A DNA stretch of 13,954 nucleotides. Origin: Accumulibacter sp031732815 (lineage in GTDB: Bacteria > Pseudomonadota > Gammaproteobacteria > Burkholderiales > Rhodocyclaceae). The stretch spans positions 1 through 13,954 of the forward strand of contig NZ_JAVMKF010000299.1 in assembly GCF_031732815.1 (NCBI RefSeq), given 5' to 3'. This document shows positions 7,698 through 13,954 of the stretch, piece after piece; within the stretch, counting starts at the first letter, position 1, and the number at the start of each line of letters is the position of its first letter. The notes under the pieces are model-generated. The model saw only the letters and a list, made by a program, of their open reading frames with translations, had not been told where the DNA came from and did no database searches. Position numbers and translations under genes: made by a program.

Positions 7698-8891
7698 CTA
7701 GGATTGGTTGGCGCTTGCTGGCAGGCTGGACGCCTCCGGGGTGGCGTGCACTTTGCTGCCTGGGCTCAACCTGAGCTGTCCGTCGGTGACCACGCGTTCG
7801 CCGGCCTGAATCGCTCCGCTCACCGCAGTCACCCCGGCAAAGCTTGCGCCAACGCCTATCCGCCGCAGTTCGGCGGAGCCCTCGGCGTTGACGGCAAAGA
7901 GGAATGGGCCTTCCGATCCGTGCTGGATCGCCTGATTCGGCACGACGACGGCTTGCCGCAGCGTATCTAGGGTCAAGGCAACGTTCAGAAACTGGCCGGG
8001 CGTCAAAGCTTCGTCGTCGTTGTCGACGACGGCCTTGAGCTGAATCGTGCCGGTTGCCGTGTCGACCGCATGGTCGATGAAGCGTAGCTCACCGCCGAAG
8101 CGCCGCCCGGTTTCGCCCGGTACCGTCACCTCGACCTGCAGGCAAGCGGGCCGCCGGCAGCTCGCCGCGCCGCCACCCCGAGCCAGCGCCTGGCGCAGGC
8201 GCGGCAGATGCTTTTCCGGGACGGAGAACGTGACGTACAGTGGGCGAACGCGATTGACTACGGCGAGAACGGTTTCGTTGAGCTTGACCGCTGCTCCGGG
8301 AAAGACCAGATGCGCACCCACGACACCGGCGAAAGGTGCGCGGATTGTCGTGTACGAAAGCTGCGCGCGTGCCAGCTCTACCGCCGCACGGTCAGCGCGC
8401 AGCGTCGCAGCGGTCACCGCTTCGACCGTGCGCGTATCGTTGACCTTCTCATCCGAGATGAAGCCGCGCTCGCGCAAAGCAGCCTGGCGTGCGCTATCCA
8501 TCTGCGCTTTGCTCAGTTGTGCCGCACTCCTGCCCAGGCTCGCTTCTGCCTGGCGCAGGCGCAAGGTAAGGTCGGCAGGATCGAGCCGGACGAGTTCGTC
8601 GCCCGCGCGCACACGCTGCCCGGGGGAAAAGACGACGGCTGCCACCTGTCCATCGACACGGGACTTCAGGCTGACCGTTTCGTAGGCCTCGCCCCGCCCG
8701 ACGACCTCGAGCACTACCGGCAGGTCGCTGACCGTTGCCAGCGCGACGCTGACCGGGACCGGCGGCGGCACCTTGGCCGGCGTGTTCGCGTCGGTACGGG
8801 ACGAAACGCGATAGCCGTACGCAGCAATGGCGACGAGGGAGAGCAGGAGCGCTGCCCCCCACCAGGAACGCCGGCTCATCGTTTCCGACAT
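7698..8891 (-). CDS. RND efflux periplasmic adaptor (membrane fusion protein, HlyD/MdtA-like)
   Basis: 397 residues from the ATG at 8891. One N-terminal hydrophobic span (about 11-27) has no lipobox cysteine, so the protein is anchored by a signal-anchor helix rather than a lipid. The adaptor order follows: first lipoyl half (about 70-105, SLKSRVDGQVAAVVFSPGQ), an alpha-hairpin rich in Ala, Arg and Gln (about 108-178), the second lipoyl half (TIRAPFAGVVGA, 182-193), then beta-barrel and membrane-proximal parts. It would bridge the RND pump encoded 13 bp downstream to an outer-membrane channel. An in-frame ATG at 8879 may be the true start. GGAAGG directly touches the 8891 ATG but lies at a workable distance from the 8879 ATG. 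Oddity: two cysteines, Cys245 and Cys250, in a glycine-rich loop of the periplasmic region. Confidence 0.93.
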   Translation of the reverse strand: MSETMSRRSWWGAALLLSLVAIAAYGYRVSSRTDANTPAKVPPPVPVSVALATVSDLPVVLEVVGRGEAYETVSLKSRVDGQVAAVVFSPGQRVRAGDELVRLDPADLTLRLRQAEASLGRSAAQLSKAQMDSARQAALRERGFISDEKVNDTRTVEAVTAATLRADRAAVELARAQLSYTTIRAPFAGVVGAHLVFPGAAVKLNETVLAVVNRVRPLYVTFSVPEKHLPRLRQALARGGGAASCRRPACLQVEVTVPGETGRRFGGELRFIDHAVDTATGTIQLKAVVDNDDEALTPGQFLNVALTLDTLRQAVVVPNQAIQHGSEGPFLFAVNAEGSAELRRIGVGASFAGVTAVSGAIQAGERVVTDGQLRLSPGSKVHATPEASSLPASANQS

Positions 8892-8915
8892 CCTTCCGCG
8901 CCGGGGAGCACTACC

Positions 8916-9242
8916 TCAGGCAGGACGATCAATACACGCCAGCGCACGTTCGATTTCGTCGATGCCACCCGGGCGGACCAGACGTTCGACCTCGCGACCG
9001 TCGCTAAGAAAAATCAGCGTCGGCCAGAGCTTGACGCGGAATGATCGCCCAAGGCGCCGCCCCGGCCCGTCTTCGATGCGCAAGTGGCGCACCTGTCGGT
9101 GCTCGGCGAGCGCTTGCCGGATCAGCGGCTGAGCGGCCTGGCAGTGCTCGCACCAGGGCGCACCAAACTCGACCAGTGTGGGTCCGGCAAGCGCATCGAT
9201 TTCGTCGCGCGCCGGCTCGCTTGCAAGGTAAGGGGTATTCAC
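8916..9242 (-). CDS. Small thioredoxin-family protein with CEHC active site
   Basis: 108 residues, the length of a classical thioredoxin. The active site VEFGAPWCEHC (24-34) has Cys31 and Cys34, and the cis-proline loop is KLWPT (Pro74). The dipeptide between the cysteines is Glu-His rather than the usual Gly-Pro. In known family members a His before the second cysteine (as in DsbA, CPHC) goes with a more oxidising active site, so a role other than general reduction is possible. There is no signal peptide or membrane span, so it should be cytoplasmic. The start is a GTG at 9242 with a poor Shine-Dalgarno. No better in-frame start was found just upstream. The stop lies 24 bp before the adaptor gene, so it is probably co-transcribed with the efflux genes. 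Whether it serves the pump or merely shares the transcript is unknown. An additional Cys103 lies near the C-terminus. Confidence 0.85.
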   Translation of the reverse strand: MNTPYLASEPARDEIDALAGPTLVEFGAPWCEHCQAAQPLIRQALAEHRQVRHLRIEDGPGRRLGRSFRVKLWPTLIFLSDGREVERLVRPGGIDEIERALACIDRPA

Positions 9243-9326
9243 GTCAGCAGTCTTTCGGCGGGTGGAAGAAGGAAGCAGCCGCCGAGCCAGCCGTCGGTCG
9301 AAGCCGAACGGGTAACGCGGACACGG

Positions 9327-9346
9327 TTGCCGGCCGGCAAAGCATA
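9327..9346 (-). promoter_or_regulatory. Possible promoter/operator upstream of the thioredoxin-efflux cluster
   Basis: In the 150-bp gap after dnaE, the minus strand has a -10-like TATGCT (9346-9341). It is directly followed by a perfect 14-bp palindrome TTGCCGGCCGGCAA (9340-9327) that would cover the transcription start. No good -35 is present; the closest is TTCGTC at 18 nt. A GC-rich palindrome of this size is expected about once by chance in a window this long, so this is weak evidence. The operon may instead be read through from dnaE. Confidence 0.22.
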
Positions 9347-9392
9347 CAGCGAGCGGCTTGCCCCGACGAACGGCCGCCGGGACACGAAACGG

Positions 9393-12300
9393 CTAGGCAT
9401 AGTCGACACGCACGTTGTCGGTGCTCAGCCATTCGCTCAAGGCGGTGAGCAGTTCATCCTCCAGGCGCACCCGGCTGGCGTCGCCAAAAAGCAGTTCGCA
9501 CGCTGCTTCACGGTTGCAGTAGGCGAGGCGAACCGGGCAATCGCCCGGGGTATACGGGGCGAGAAGTGCACGCAGCCTTTGCACCGCGGCGCTCGGGTTG
9601 CTGCTCGCCTGACCGTTGAGCGACAAGCGCAGGTGGCGAGCGAATCGGCTGCGCGCTTCGGCAAGCGTCAACAGACGGTCGGCGACGACCTTGATGCGGC
9701 CCTCGCCGGCAAAATCATCGCGCTGCACCTTCCCTTCGACGATCAGCACCTCGTCTTCCCTGATCTTGCTGCGCTCGGCTTCGAGCACTTCGTTGAATAC
9801 CGAGACCTCCAGCGAAGTAGTGCTGTCGTCGAGCTGGACGAAAGCCATCTTGCCGCGTGTGGTCAGCTTGCTGCGCACGCCGACGACCAGTCCGGCGAGG
9901 TACTGGCTTTCCTTGCGTACTTCGAGCGCCGCCAGTGGGCGCGCGACGAAACGCGAGACCTCGGCCTGCACGGCGTGAAAGGGGTGACCCGAAAAGTAAT
10001 AGCCCAGGGCCAGCTTCTCTTCGTTGAGCTTCTGTCGCTCGCTCCAGGCTGGGGCTTCGACGTAGCGCGCGCCCTGCCCGTCCTGAAAATCGGCGTCGCC
10101 GGGAAGGAGATCGAAGAGGCTCGCCTGCATCGCGTTGCGCTCAGCCTGTTCGGCTGCTTCCATGGCGATCCCGACCGAAGCCAGCAGGCGTGCCCGCTGA
10201 GTGTCGAGCGAATCGAAGGCACCAGCGCGGATCAAGGCTTCGATCGTCCGCCGGTTCACCAGACGCTTGTCGGCGCGCCGAGAAAAGTCGAACAGATCCT
10301 TGAATGGGCCTTTCGCCTGGCGCGCCTGGATGATGTTGTTCACCGCCAGTTCGCCCGTTCCCTTGACTGCTCCAAGGCCATAGCGGATGGTTGAGCGATC
10401 GACCGGGGTGAAGCGATATTCGGAAGCATTGATGTCCGGGCCGAGGATACGCAGGCCGTTCGCCACCGCATCGTCGTGGAAGATCTTGACCGCGTCGGTA
10501 TTGTCCATGTCCGACGACAGCGTCGCCGCCATGAACGCGGCGCCATGGTGCGCCTTCAGCCAGGCGGTGTGATAGGTGACGACGGCATAGGCAGCGGTAT
10601 GCGACTTGTTGAAACCGTACTCGGCAAACTTTTCCATCAGGTCGAAAAGCTGCATCGCCAGCCTCTCGTCGTAGCCCCGCTTCTTCGCGCCAACGCGCAT
10701 CAGGTCGCGATGCAGCGCCATCTCTTCCGCCTTCTTCTTGCCCATGGCCCGGCGCAGCAGGTCCGCAGCACCGAGCGTGTAGCCACCGATGATCTGGGCG
10801 ATCTGCATCACCTGTTCCTGGTAGACGATGACGCCATAGGTCGGCTCGAGGCAGGTCTTCAGATCATCGATGAAGTAGTCGATCTTTTGCTGCCCTTTCT
10901 TGCGCAGAATGAAGTCATCGACCATTCCCGAGCCCAGCGGCCCCGGTCGGTAGAGCGCAAGGACCGCGATGATGTCCTCGAAGCGGTCAGGGGCGAGTTT
11001 GCGGATGAGTTTTTTCATCCCCTCCGATTCGACCTGGAAGATCGCCGTCGTGTTGCCGTCCCGGAGAATCTGGTACGCCTGCGGATCGTCGAAGGGTAGC
11101 GCACTCAGATCGGGGCGCTGCCCGCTCAACCGTTCGACGTAGTTCAGTGCGAGTTCGATGATCGTCAGGTTGCGCAGACCGAGGAAGTCGAACTTGACCA
11201 GACCGATCTTCTCGACATCGTCCTTGTCGAACTGCGAGACGACCGAGCCTCCGCCGTCCGCCGAGTAGACCGGACAGAAATCGGTCAGCTTGCCTGGCGC
11301 GATGAGCACGCCGCCAGCGTGCATCCCGACGTTTCGGGTCAAATCTTCCAGACGGGCGGCGAGGTCGAACAGCTCACGGACTTCCTCCTCTTCGTCTATC
11401 CTGGCCTTCAGTTGCGGTTCAGCGACGATGGCCTTGGCCAGTGAGAGCGGCTTGTTGGCCTCGACCGGAATCAACTTGGAAATCTGATCGCAAAAGTTGT
11501 ACGGCAGATCGAGCACCCGACCAACGTCGCGGAGTACCGCTCTTGACGACATCGTGCCGAAGGTGACGATCTGCGATACGGCAGCGGCGCCATATTTCTG
11601 GCGCACGTACTCGATCACCCGCCAGCGGTTGTCCTGGCAGAAGTCGATGTCGAAGTCCGGCATCGAAACACGCTCGGGATTGAGGAAGCGCTCAAAGAGC
11701 AGCGCGTAGCGCAGGGGGTCGAGATCGGTGATGCCAAGTGCGTAGGCGACGACCGAGCCGGCGCCCGAGCCGCGGCCCGGCCCGACCGGACAGCCATTGC
11801 GCTTGGCCCAGTTGATGAAGTCGGCGACGATCAGGAAATAGCCGGGAAAACCCATCTGAATGATGGTGTCCGTTTCGAGCTGCAGGCGTTCGTCGTAGGC
11901 TGCGCGCTGCGTGGCACGCGCCAGTTCGTCGGGGAAAAGCTGCTGCAGTCGCTTCTCCAGGCCGGCGCGCGCTTCCTGGCGCAGGAAATCGGCCAGTGTG
12001 ATGCCTGCCGGCGTCGGGAAATCAGGCAGGTAACTCTTGCCGAGGGTGATCTGCAGATTGCAGCGGCGGGCAATCTCGACCGAGTTCTCGAGCGCCGCCG
12101 GCAGGTCGGCAAAGAGCTCGGCCATTTCCTCGCCCGACTTGAAGTACTGCTCTTCGGTATACGGTCTGGGACGCCGGGGGTCGCCCAGCATATAGCCTTC
12201 GGCGATGCACACGCGTGCTTCGTGCGCCTTGAAGTCGCCTCGTTCGAGGAACTGGACCGGATGCGTGGCGACCAGCGGCAGATCCATTTCTGCCGCCAAT

Positions 12301-12863
12301 GCCGCCGTTTCGGCGACCAGCAGTTCCTGCTGCGCCTGGCCATAGCGCTGCACCTCGAGATAGAAGGCGTCCGGGAAAAGCGCCTCCCAGAAGCGCGCCC
12401 GGCTTGCCGCCTGGGCCTGATTTCCCTGCAGCAAGGCCTCACCGACATCGCCCGCGCCGCCGCCCGACAGTGCGATCAAACCGTCGACGCCCACCTCGCG
12501 CAGCATTCGCCGGGTAATCTCGGCGCGCCCGCGAACCCGCGGCGCGAGGTAGGCGCGCGACAGGAGATCGCAGAGCTGCCGGTAACCCAACTGTGAACGG
12601 CAGAGCAGGACGAGGCGATACGGACGATCGGGGTCAGCTTCGTTGGCCAGGGTAACGTCGCTGCCAAGCAGCGGCTTTATTCCGTTGCTTCTCGCATACG
12701 AGTAAAACTTGACCAGCCCGAACAGATTGCTCAGGTCGGTAAGTGCCAACGCCGGCATGCCGTAGCTTGCCGCCCGCGCCACTGCGTCTGGCAGGCGAAC
12801 GATGCCTTCGGTAACCGAATACTCGCTATGCAGGCGAAGATGAATGAACGGTGGGGCGGACAT
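9393..12863 (-). CDS. dnaE: DNA polymerase III alpha subunit, replicative
   Basis: 1,156 residues, close to the E. coli DnaE length of 1,160. The N-terminal PHP domain starts at once (FIHLRLHSEYSVTEGIV, 6-22). The palm carries catalytic aspartates in MPDFDIDF (401-408; Asp403 and Asp405 align with E. coli Asp401 and Asp403). The third acidic residue is Asp559 in VKFDFLGLRN. An internal beta-clamp-binding motif QASLF lies at about 912-917, and an OB-fold (YLAGLVVGVRSK onward) at about 985-1065. It is the main chromosome-copying polymerase, working with the clamp, epsilon and tau. It lies 118 bp downstream of rpoH on the same strand and could be partly read through from it. The ATG at 12863 fits the family N-terminus well, but no Shine-Dalgarno precedes it. 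A -10-like TAAAAT sits only 6 nt upstream. The PHP domain is DnaE-type rather than PolC-type, as expected for a proteobacterium. Confidence 0.97.
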   Translation of the reverse strand: MSAPPFIHLRLHSEYSVTEGIVRLPDAVARAASYGMPALALTDLSNLFGLVKFYSYARSNGIKPLLGSDVTLANEADPDRPYRLVLLCRSQLGYRQLCDLLSRAYLAPRVRGRAEITRRMLREVGVDGLIALSGGGAGDVGEALLQGNQAQAASRARFWEALFPDAFYLEVQRYGQAQQELLVAETAALAAEMDLPLVATHPVQFLERGDFKAHEARVCIAEGYMLGDPRRPRPYTEEQYFKSGEEMAELFADLPAALENSVEIARRCNLQITLGKSYLPDFPTPAGITLADFLRQEARAGLEKRLQQLFPDELARATQRAAYDERLQLETDTIIQMGFPGYFLIVADFINWAKRNGCPVGPGRGSGAGSVVAYALGITDLDPLRYALLFERFLNPERVSMPDFDIDFCQDNRWRVIEYVRQKYGAAAVSQIVTFGTMSSRAVLRDVGRVLDLPYNFCDQISKLIPVEANKPLSLAKAIVAEPQLKARIDEEEEVRELFDLAARLEDLTRNVGMHAGGVLIAPGKLTDFCPVYSADGGGSVVSQFDKDDVEKIGLVKFDFLGLRNLTIIELALNYVERLSGQRPDLSALPFDDPQAYQILRDGNTTAIFQVESEGMKKLIRKLAPDRFEDIIAVLALYRPGPLGSGMVDDFILRKKGQQKIDYFIDDLKTCLEPTYGVIVYQEQVMQIAQIIGGYTLGAADLLRRAMGKKKAEEMALHRDLMRVGAKKRGYDERLAMQLFDLMEKFAEYGFNKSHTAAYAVVTYHTAWLKAHHGAAFMAATLSSDMDNTDAVKIFHDDAVANGLRILGPDINASEYRFTPVDRSTIRYGLGAVKGTGELAVNNIIQARQAKGPFKDLFDFSRRADKRLVNRRTIEALIRAGAFDSLDTQRARLLASVGIAMEAAEQAERNAMQASLFDLLPGDADFQDGQGARYVEAPAWSERQKLNEEKLALGYYFSGHPFHAVQAEVSRFVARPLAALEVRKESQYLAGLVVGVRSKLTTRGKMAFVQLDDSTTSLEVSVFNEVLEAERSKIREDEVLIVEGKVQRDDFAGEGRIKVVADRLLTLAEARSRFARHLRLSLNGQASSNPSAAVQRLRALLAPYTPGDCPVRLAYCNREAACELLFGDASRVRLEDELLTALSEWLSTDNVRVDYA

Positions 12864-12869
12864 CCGGTC

Positions 12870-12875
12870 ATTTTA
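12870..12875 (-). promoter_or_regulatory. -10-like box immediately upstream of dnaE
   Basis: TAAAAT (12875-12870) matches five of six bases of TATAAT and ends 6 nt before the dnaE ATG. A transcript from it would start at or next to the A of the start codon, giving a leaderless or nearly leaderless message. That would agree with the missing Shine-Dalgarno. No recognisable -35 lies 16-18 nt upstream, so it may be chance. Confidence 0.25.
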
Positions 12876-12949
12876 CCGCGCCGCGCGCACCGATCGGAGT
12901 TGATCACTGCGTGCACCGCAGCGCGTGGCAATCGTCGGCCGACTGCCAC

Positions 12950-12967
12950 CGGGCCGTCACCGGCCCG
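12950..12967. repeat. GC-rich 7-bp inverted repeat after rpoH
   Basis: CGGGCCG (12950-12956) and CGGCCCG (12961-12967) are exact reverse complements around a 4-nt loop. They begin 14 nt past the rpoH stop. There is no following T-run on the minus strand, so it is not a standard intrinsic terminator. It may slow polymerase or protect the rpoH 3' end. It is built from the same units as the 11-bp tandem repeat that overlaps it. Confidence 0.4.
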
Positions 12968-12994
12968 TCACCAAGCTGTCACTAGGCCGCCACC
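12951..12994. repeat. Degenerate 11-bp tandem repeat, four units, across the rpoH stop codon
   Basis: Reading the plus strand, four consecutive 11-mers share the pattern nGgCcGTCACC: GGGCCGTCACC (12951), GGCCCGTCACC (12962), AAGCTGTCACT (12973) and AGGCCGCCACC (12984). The rpoH TAG stop (12982-12984) falls at the junction of the third and fourth units, so the repeat covers the last codons and the early 3' region. Eleven bases is not a multiple of three, so a unit change would shift the frame of the final residues. Confidence 0.6.
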
Positions 12995-13839
12995 AGCGGG
13001 GCCAGGCTGAGGCGCATCTTTTGCAGCGCCTTGGCTTCGATCTGGCGAATCCGCTCCGCCGAAACGCCGAATTCGGCGGCAAGTTCGTGCAGGGTCGCCG
13101 AGCTATCATCGCTCAGCCAGCGAGCTTCGACGATTCGCCGGCTGCGTGCGTCCAGGCTGGCCAGGGCGCTCTGCAGCCCCTCGTCGTGCAGCGAGTCGCG
13201 CGCACGCGCTTCGAGCACCCGTGTTGGCTCGCTCGAGTGATCCGCCAGATAGGCAATCGGGGCAAAGGCATCTTCGTCGTCGCTGTCGCCATCCAGCGCC
13301 AGGTCGTGCCCAGCCAGACGAGTATCCATTTCAAGCACGTCATCCGCTTTGACGTTCAGGCGCTGGGCAATGTCGGCAACCTGCAGGGGGTTGAGCGCCT
13401 CGCTGCCTTCGCGCATGCTGCGCAGGTTGAAGAACAGTTTGCGCTGCGCCTTGGTTGTCGCCAGCTTGACCATGCGCCAGTTCTTCAGCACATACTCATG
13501 GATTTCCGCCTTGATCCAGTGGATGGCAAACGAGACCAGACGAACGCCGCGCCGCGGGTCGAAGCGCTTGACGGCTTTCATCAGACCAATGTTGCCTTCC
13601 TGAATCAGATCGGCGTGTGGCAGACCATAGCCGAGATAGCCGCGCGAGATCGCGATGACCAGCCGCAGATGCGAGAGAACGAGCTGACGCGCCGCGTCCA
13701 GATCATTCTCCTCGCGAAAGCGCGTCGCCAAACTGAACTCCTCGTCTTCGCTGAGCACGGGAAAGCGCCTCGCCGCCTGAATGTACGCGTCGATGGTGCC
13801 AACCGCAGAGAGCGTGGGCAGGCTGATTGCTTGGGTCAT
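12982..13839 (-). CDS. rpoH: RNA polymerase sigma factor RpoH (heat-shock sigma-32)
   Basis: 285 residues from the ATG at 13839. Region 2 is clear: LSHLRLVIAISRGYLGYG (56-72), core-binding DLIQEGNIGLMKAVKRFDP (77-95), and the -10-reading stretch around SFAIHWIKAEIHEYVLKNWR (103-122). The RpoH box, specific to this sigma type, is QRKLFFNLR (132-140), which separates it from RpoD and RpoS. Region 4.2 ends the protein with a helix-turn-helix (TLHELAAEFGVSAERIRQIEAKAL, about 249-272). It directs polymerase to chaperone and protease promoters; in E. coli it is also held and degraded through DnaK and FtsH. I chose the 13839 start because GAGGAGG lies 11 nt upstream and RpoH proteins begin in this way. 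The in-frame ATG at 13917 would place the CIRCE operator and -10 box inside the gene. Control by HrcA is suggested by that operator. dnaE lies 118 bp downstream. Confidence 0.96.
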   Translation of the reverse strand: MTQAISLPTLSAVGTIDAYIQAARRFPVLSEDEEFSLATRFREENDLDAARQLVLSHLRLVIAISRGYLGYGLPHADLIQEGNIGLMKAVKRFDPRRGVRLVSFAIHWIKAEIHEYVLKNWRMVKLATTKAQRKLFFNLRSMREGSEALNPLQVADIAQRLNVKADDVLEMDTRLAGHDLALDGDSDDEDAFAPIAYLADHSSEPTRVLEARARDSLHDEGLQSALASLDARSRRIVEARWLSDDSSATLHELAAEFGVSAERIRQIEAKALQKMRLSLAPLVAA

Positions 13840-13850
13840 TTGGCTTGATT

Positions 13851-13857
13851 CCTCCTC
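13851..13857 (-). promoter_or_regulatory. Strong Shine-Dalgarno of rpoH
   Basis: GAGGAGG lies 11 nt before the ATG at 13839. It decides that start over the upstream ATG at 13917. Its first G is also the last base of the neighbouring hairpin. Confidence 0.8.
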
Positions 13858-13873
13858 GGAAATGACTTTTCCG
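13857..13873 (-). promoter_or_regulatory. 5' leader hairpin of rpoH mRNA, abutting the Shine-Dalgarno
   Basis: On the minus strand CGGAAA (13873-13868) and TTTCCG (13862-13857) form a perfect 6-bp stem with loop AGTCA. Transcription from the -10 box at 13883-13878 would start near 13872-13870, so most of this stem would be the very 5' end of the message. A competing pairing is possible: TTCC of the 3' arm with GGAA inside the Shine-Dalgarno region (5-nt loop). This would partly hide the ribosome site. Confidence 0.4.
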
Positions 13874-13877
13874 TTCC

Positions 13878-13883
13878 ATTTTA
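13878..13883 (-). promoter_or_regulatory. -10 box of the rpoH promoter
   Basis: TAAAAT (13883-13878) matches five of six bases of the sigma-70 -10 consensus. Its first three bases overlap the CIRCE right half-site. The implied start, near 13871, gives a leader of about 32 nt. No good -35 is seen at 16-18 nt; TTGAGC (13917-13912) is 28 nt away, too far. The start may need an activator, or the real element differs. Confidence 0.45.
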
Positions 13884-13907
13884 GCACTCGCGCGGTGAGA
13901 GTGCTAA
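13881..13907. promoter_or_regulatory. CIRCE operator (HrcA-binding site) upstream of rpoH
   Basis: TTAGCACTC (13881-13889), a 9-nt spacer, then GAGTGCTAA (13899-13907): an exact match to the CIRCE consensus, with both 9-bp arms perfect. HrcA binds CIRCE and represses chaperone operons (groESL, dnaK, hrcA) until heat or misfolded protein occupies GroEL. Here the site overlaps the rpoH -10 box and its upstream spacer, so bound HrcA would block polymerase. The remaining 47 bp to the window edge show no gene or further element that I can support. Confidence 0.95.
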
Positions 13908-13954
13908 TGTCGCTCAAAGTTCAGTCCCGCTGCTCGAATCCATCCGGCCCTCAG

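Noticed and set aside
6551..7774. Long plus-strand open frame (407 codons) opposite the RND pump gene
   Set aside because: It is antisense to a full-length, motif-complete RND gene. Its translation is Arg/Gly/Asp-rich with no recognisable domain, as typical for shadow frames in GC-rich DNA.
9244..9432. Small minus-strand open frame (62 codons) between dnaE and the thioredoxin gene
   Set aside because: It overlaps the dnaE end in another frame, its composition is low-complexity, and no ribosome site or recognisable family supports it.
9084..10394. Long plus-strand open frame (436 codons) opposite dnaE and the thioredoxin gene
   Set aside because: It overlaps two well-supported genes on the other strand. 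No domain or ribosome site supports it.
12907..12921. Inverted repeat CTGCG/CGCAG between rpoH and dnaE as a terminator
   Set aside because: The stem is only 5 bp with no T-run on either strand, so it is too weak to call.
12925..13848. Plus-strand open frame (307 codons) opposite rpoH
   Set aside because: It is a shadow of rpoH. The minus-strand frame carries all sigma-32 motifs, including the RpoH box.
13840..13917. Longer rpoH start at the ATG at 13917
   Set aside because: It would place the CIRCE operator, -10 box and Shine-Dalgarno inside the coding region and add 26 residues not typical of RpoH.

Overview
The window looks like the chromosome of a GC-rich betaproteobacterium. A Rhodocyclales or Accumulibacter-like organism is my best guess from the gene content, but this is inference from protein character, not a database match. 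It holds seven genes. Six read on the minus strand and one, an AraC-type regulator, on the plus strand. I see no rRNA, tRNA, CRISPR array, insertion sequence or phage gene.

Left part (1-2918): the first half of a fused coenzyme-B12-dependent acyl-CoA mutase (IcmF) runs off the left edge. It contains the cobalamin-binding domain and the MeaB-type G-protein chaperone domain. Divergent from it, across a 170-bp AT-richer gap, is an AraC-family regulator with an Arabinose_bd-type sensor domain. It is the obvious candidate regulator of icmF.

Middle part (3021-9242): a stand-alone gene encodes an unusual fusion of a FeeM-like GNAT N-acyltransferase with a C-terminal PilZ domain whose c-di-GMP motif is degenerate. 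Next, in transcription order, comes a compact cluster of a small thioredoxin-like protein (CEHC active site), a periplasmic adaptor and an RND inner-membrane pump of the AcrB/MdtBC type. The gaps are 24 and 13 bp. No outer-membrane channel gene is visible.

Right part (9393-13954): dnaE (replicative DNA polymerase III alpha subunit) lies downstream of rpoH (heat-shock sigma-32). The rpoH promoter region carries a perfect CIRCE operator (TTAGCACTC, 9-nt spacer, GAGTGCTAA) overlapping a good -10 box. This means the heat-shock sigma factor is probably itself under HrcA repression. The predicted rpoH transcript starts with a small hairpin abutting the Shine-Dalgarno sequence. An 11-bp degenerate tandem repeat runs across the rpoH stop codon.

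Most of the window is ordinary core and accessory metabolism. The points most worth a second look are the CIRCE-controlled rpoH and the acyltransferase-PilZ fusion. The thioredoxin tied to an efflux pump is also of interest. I did not find a convincing wholly new multi-gene system.
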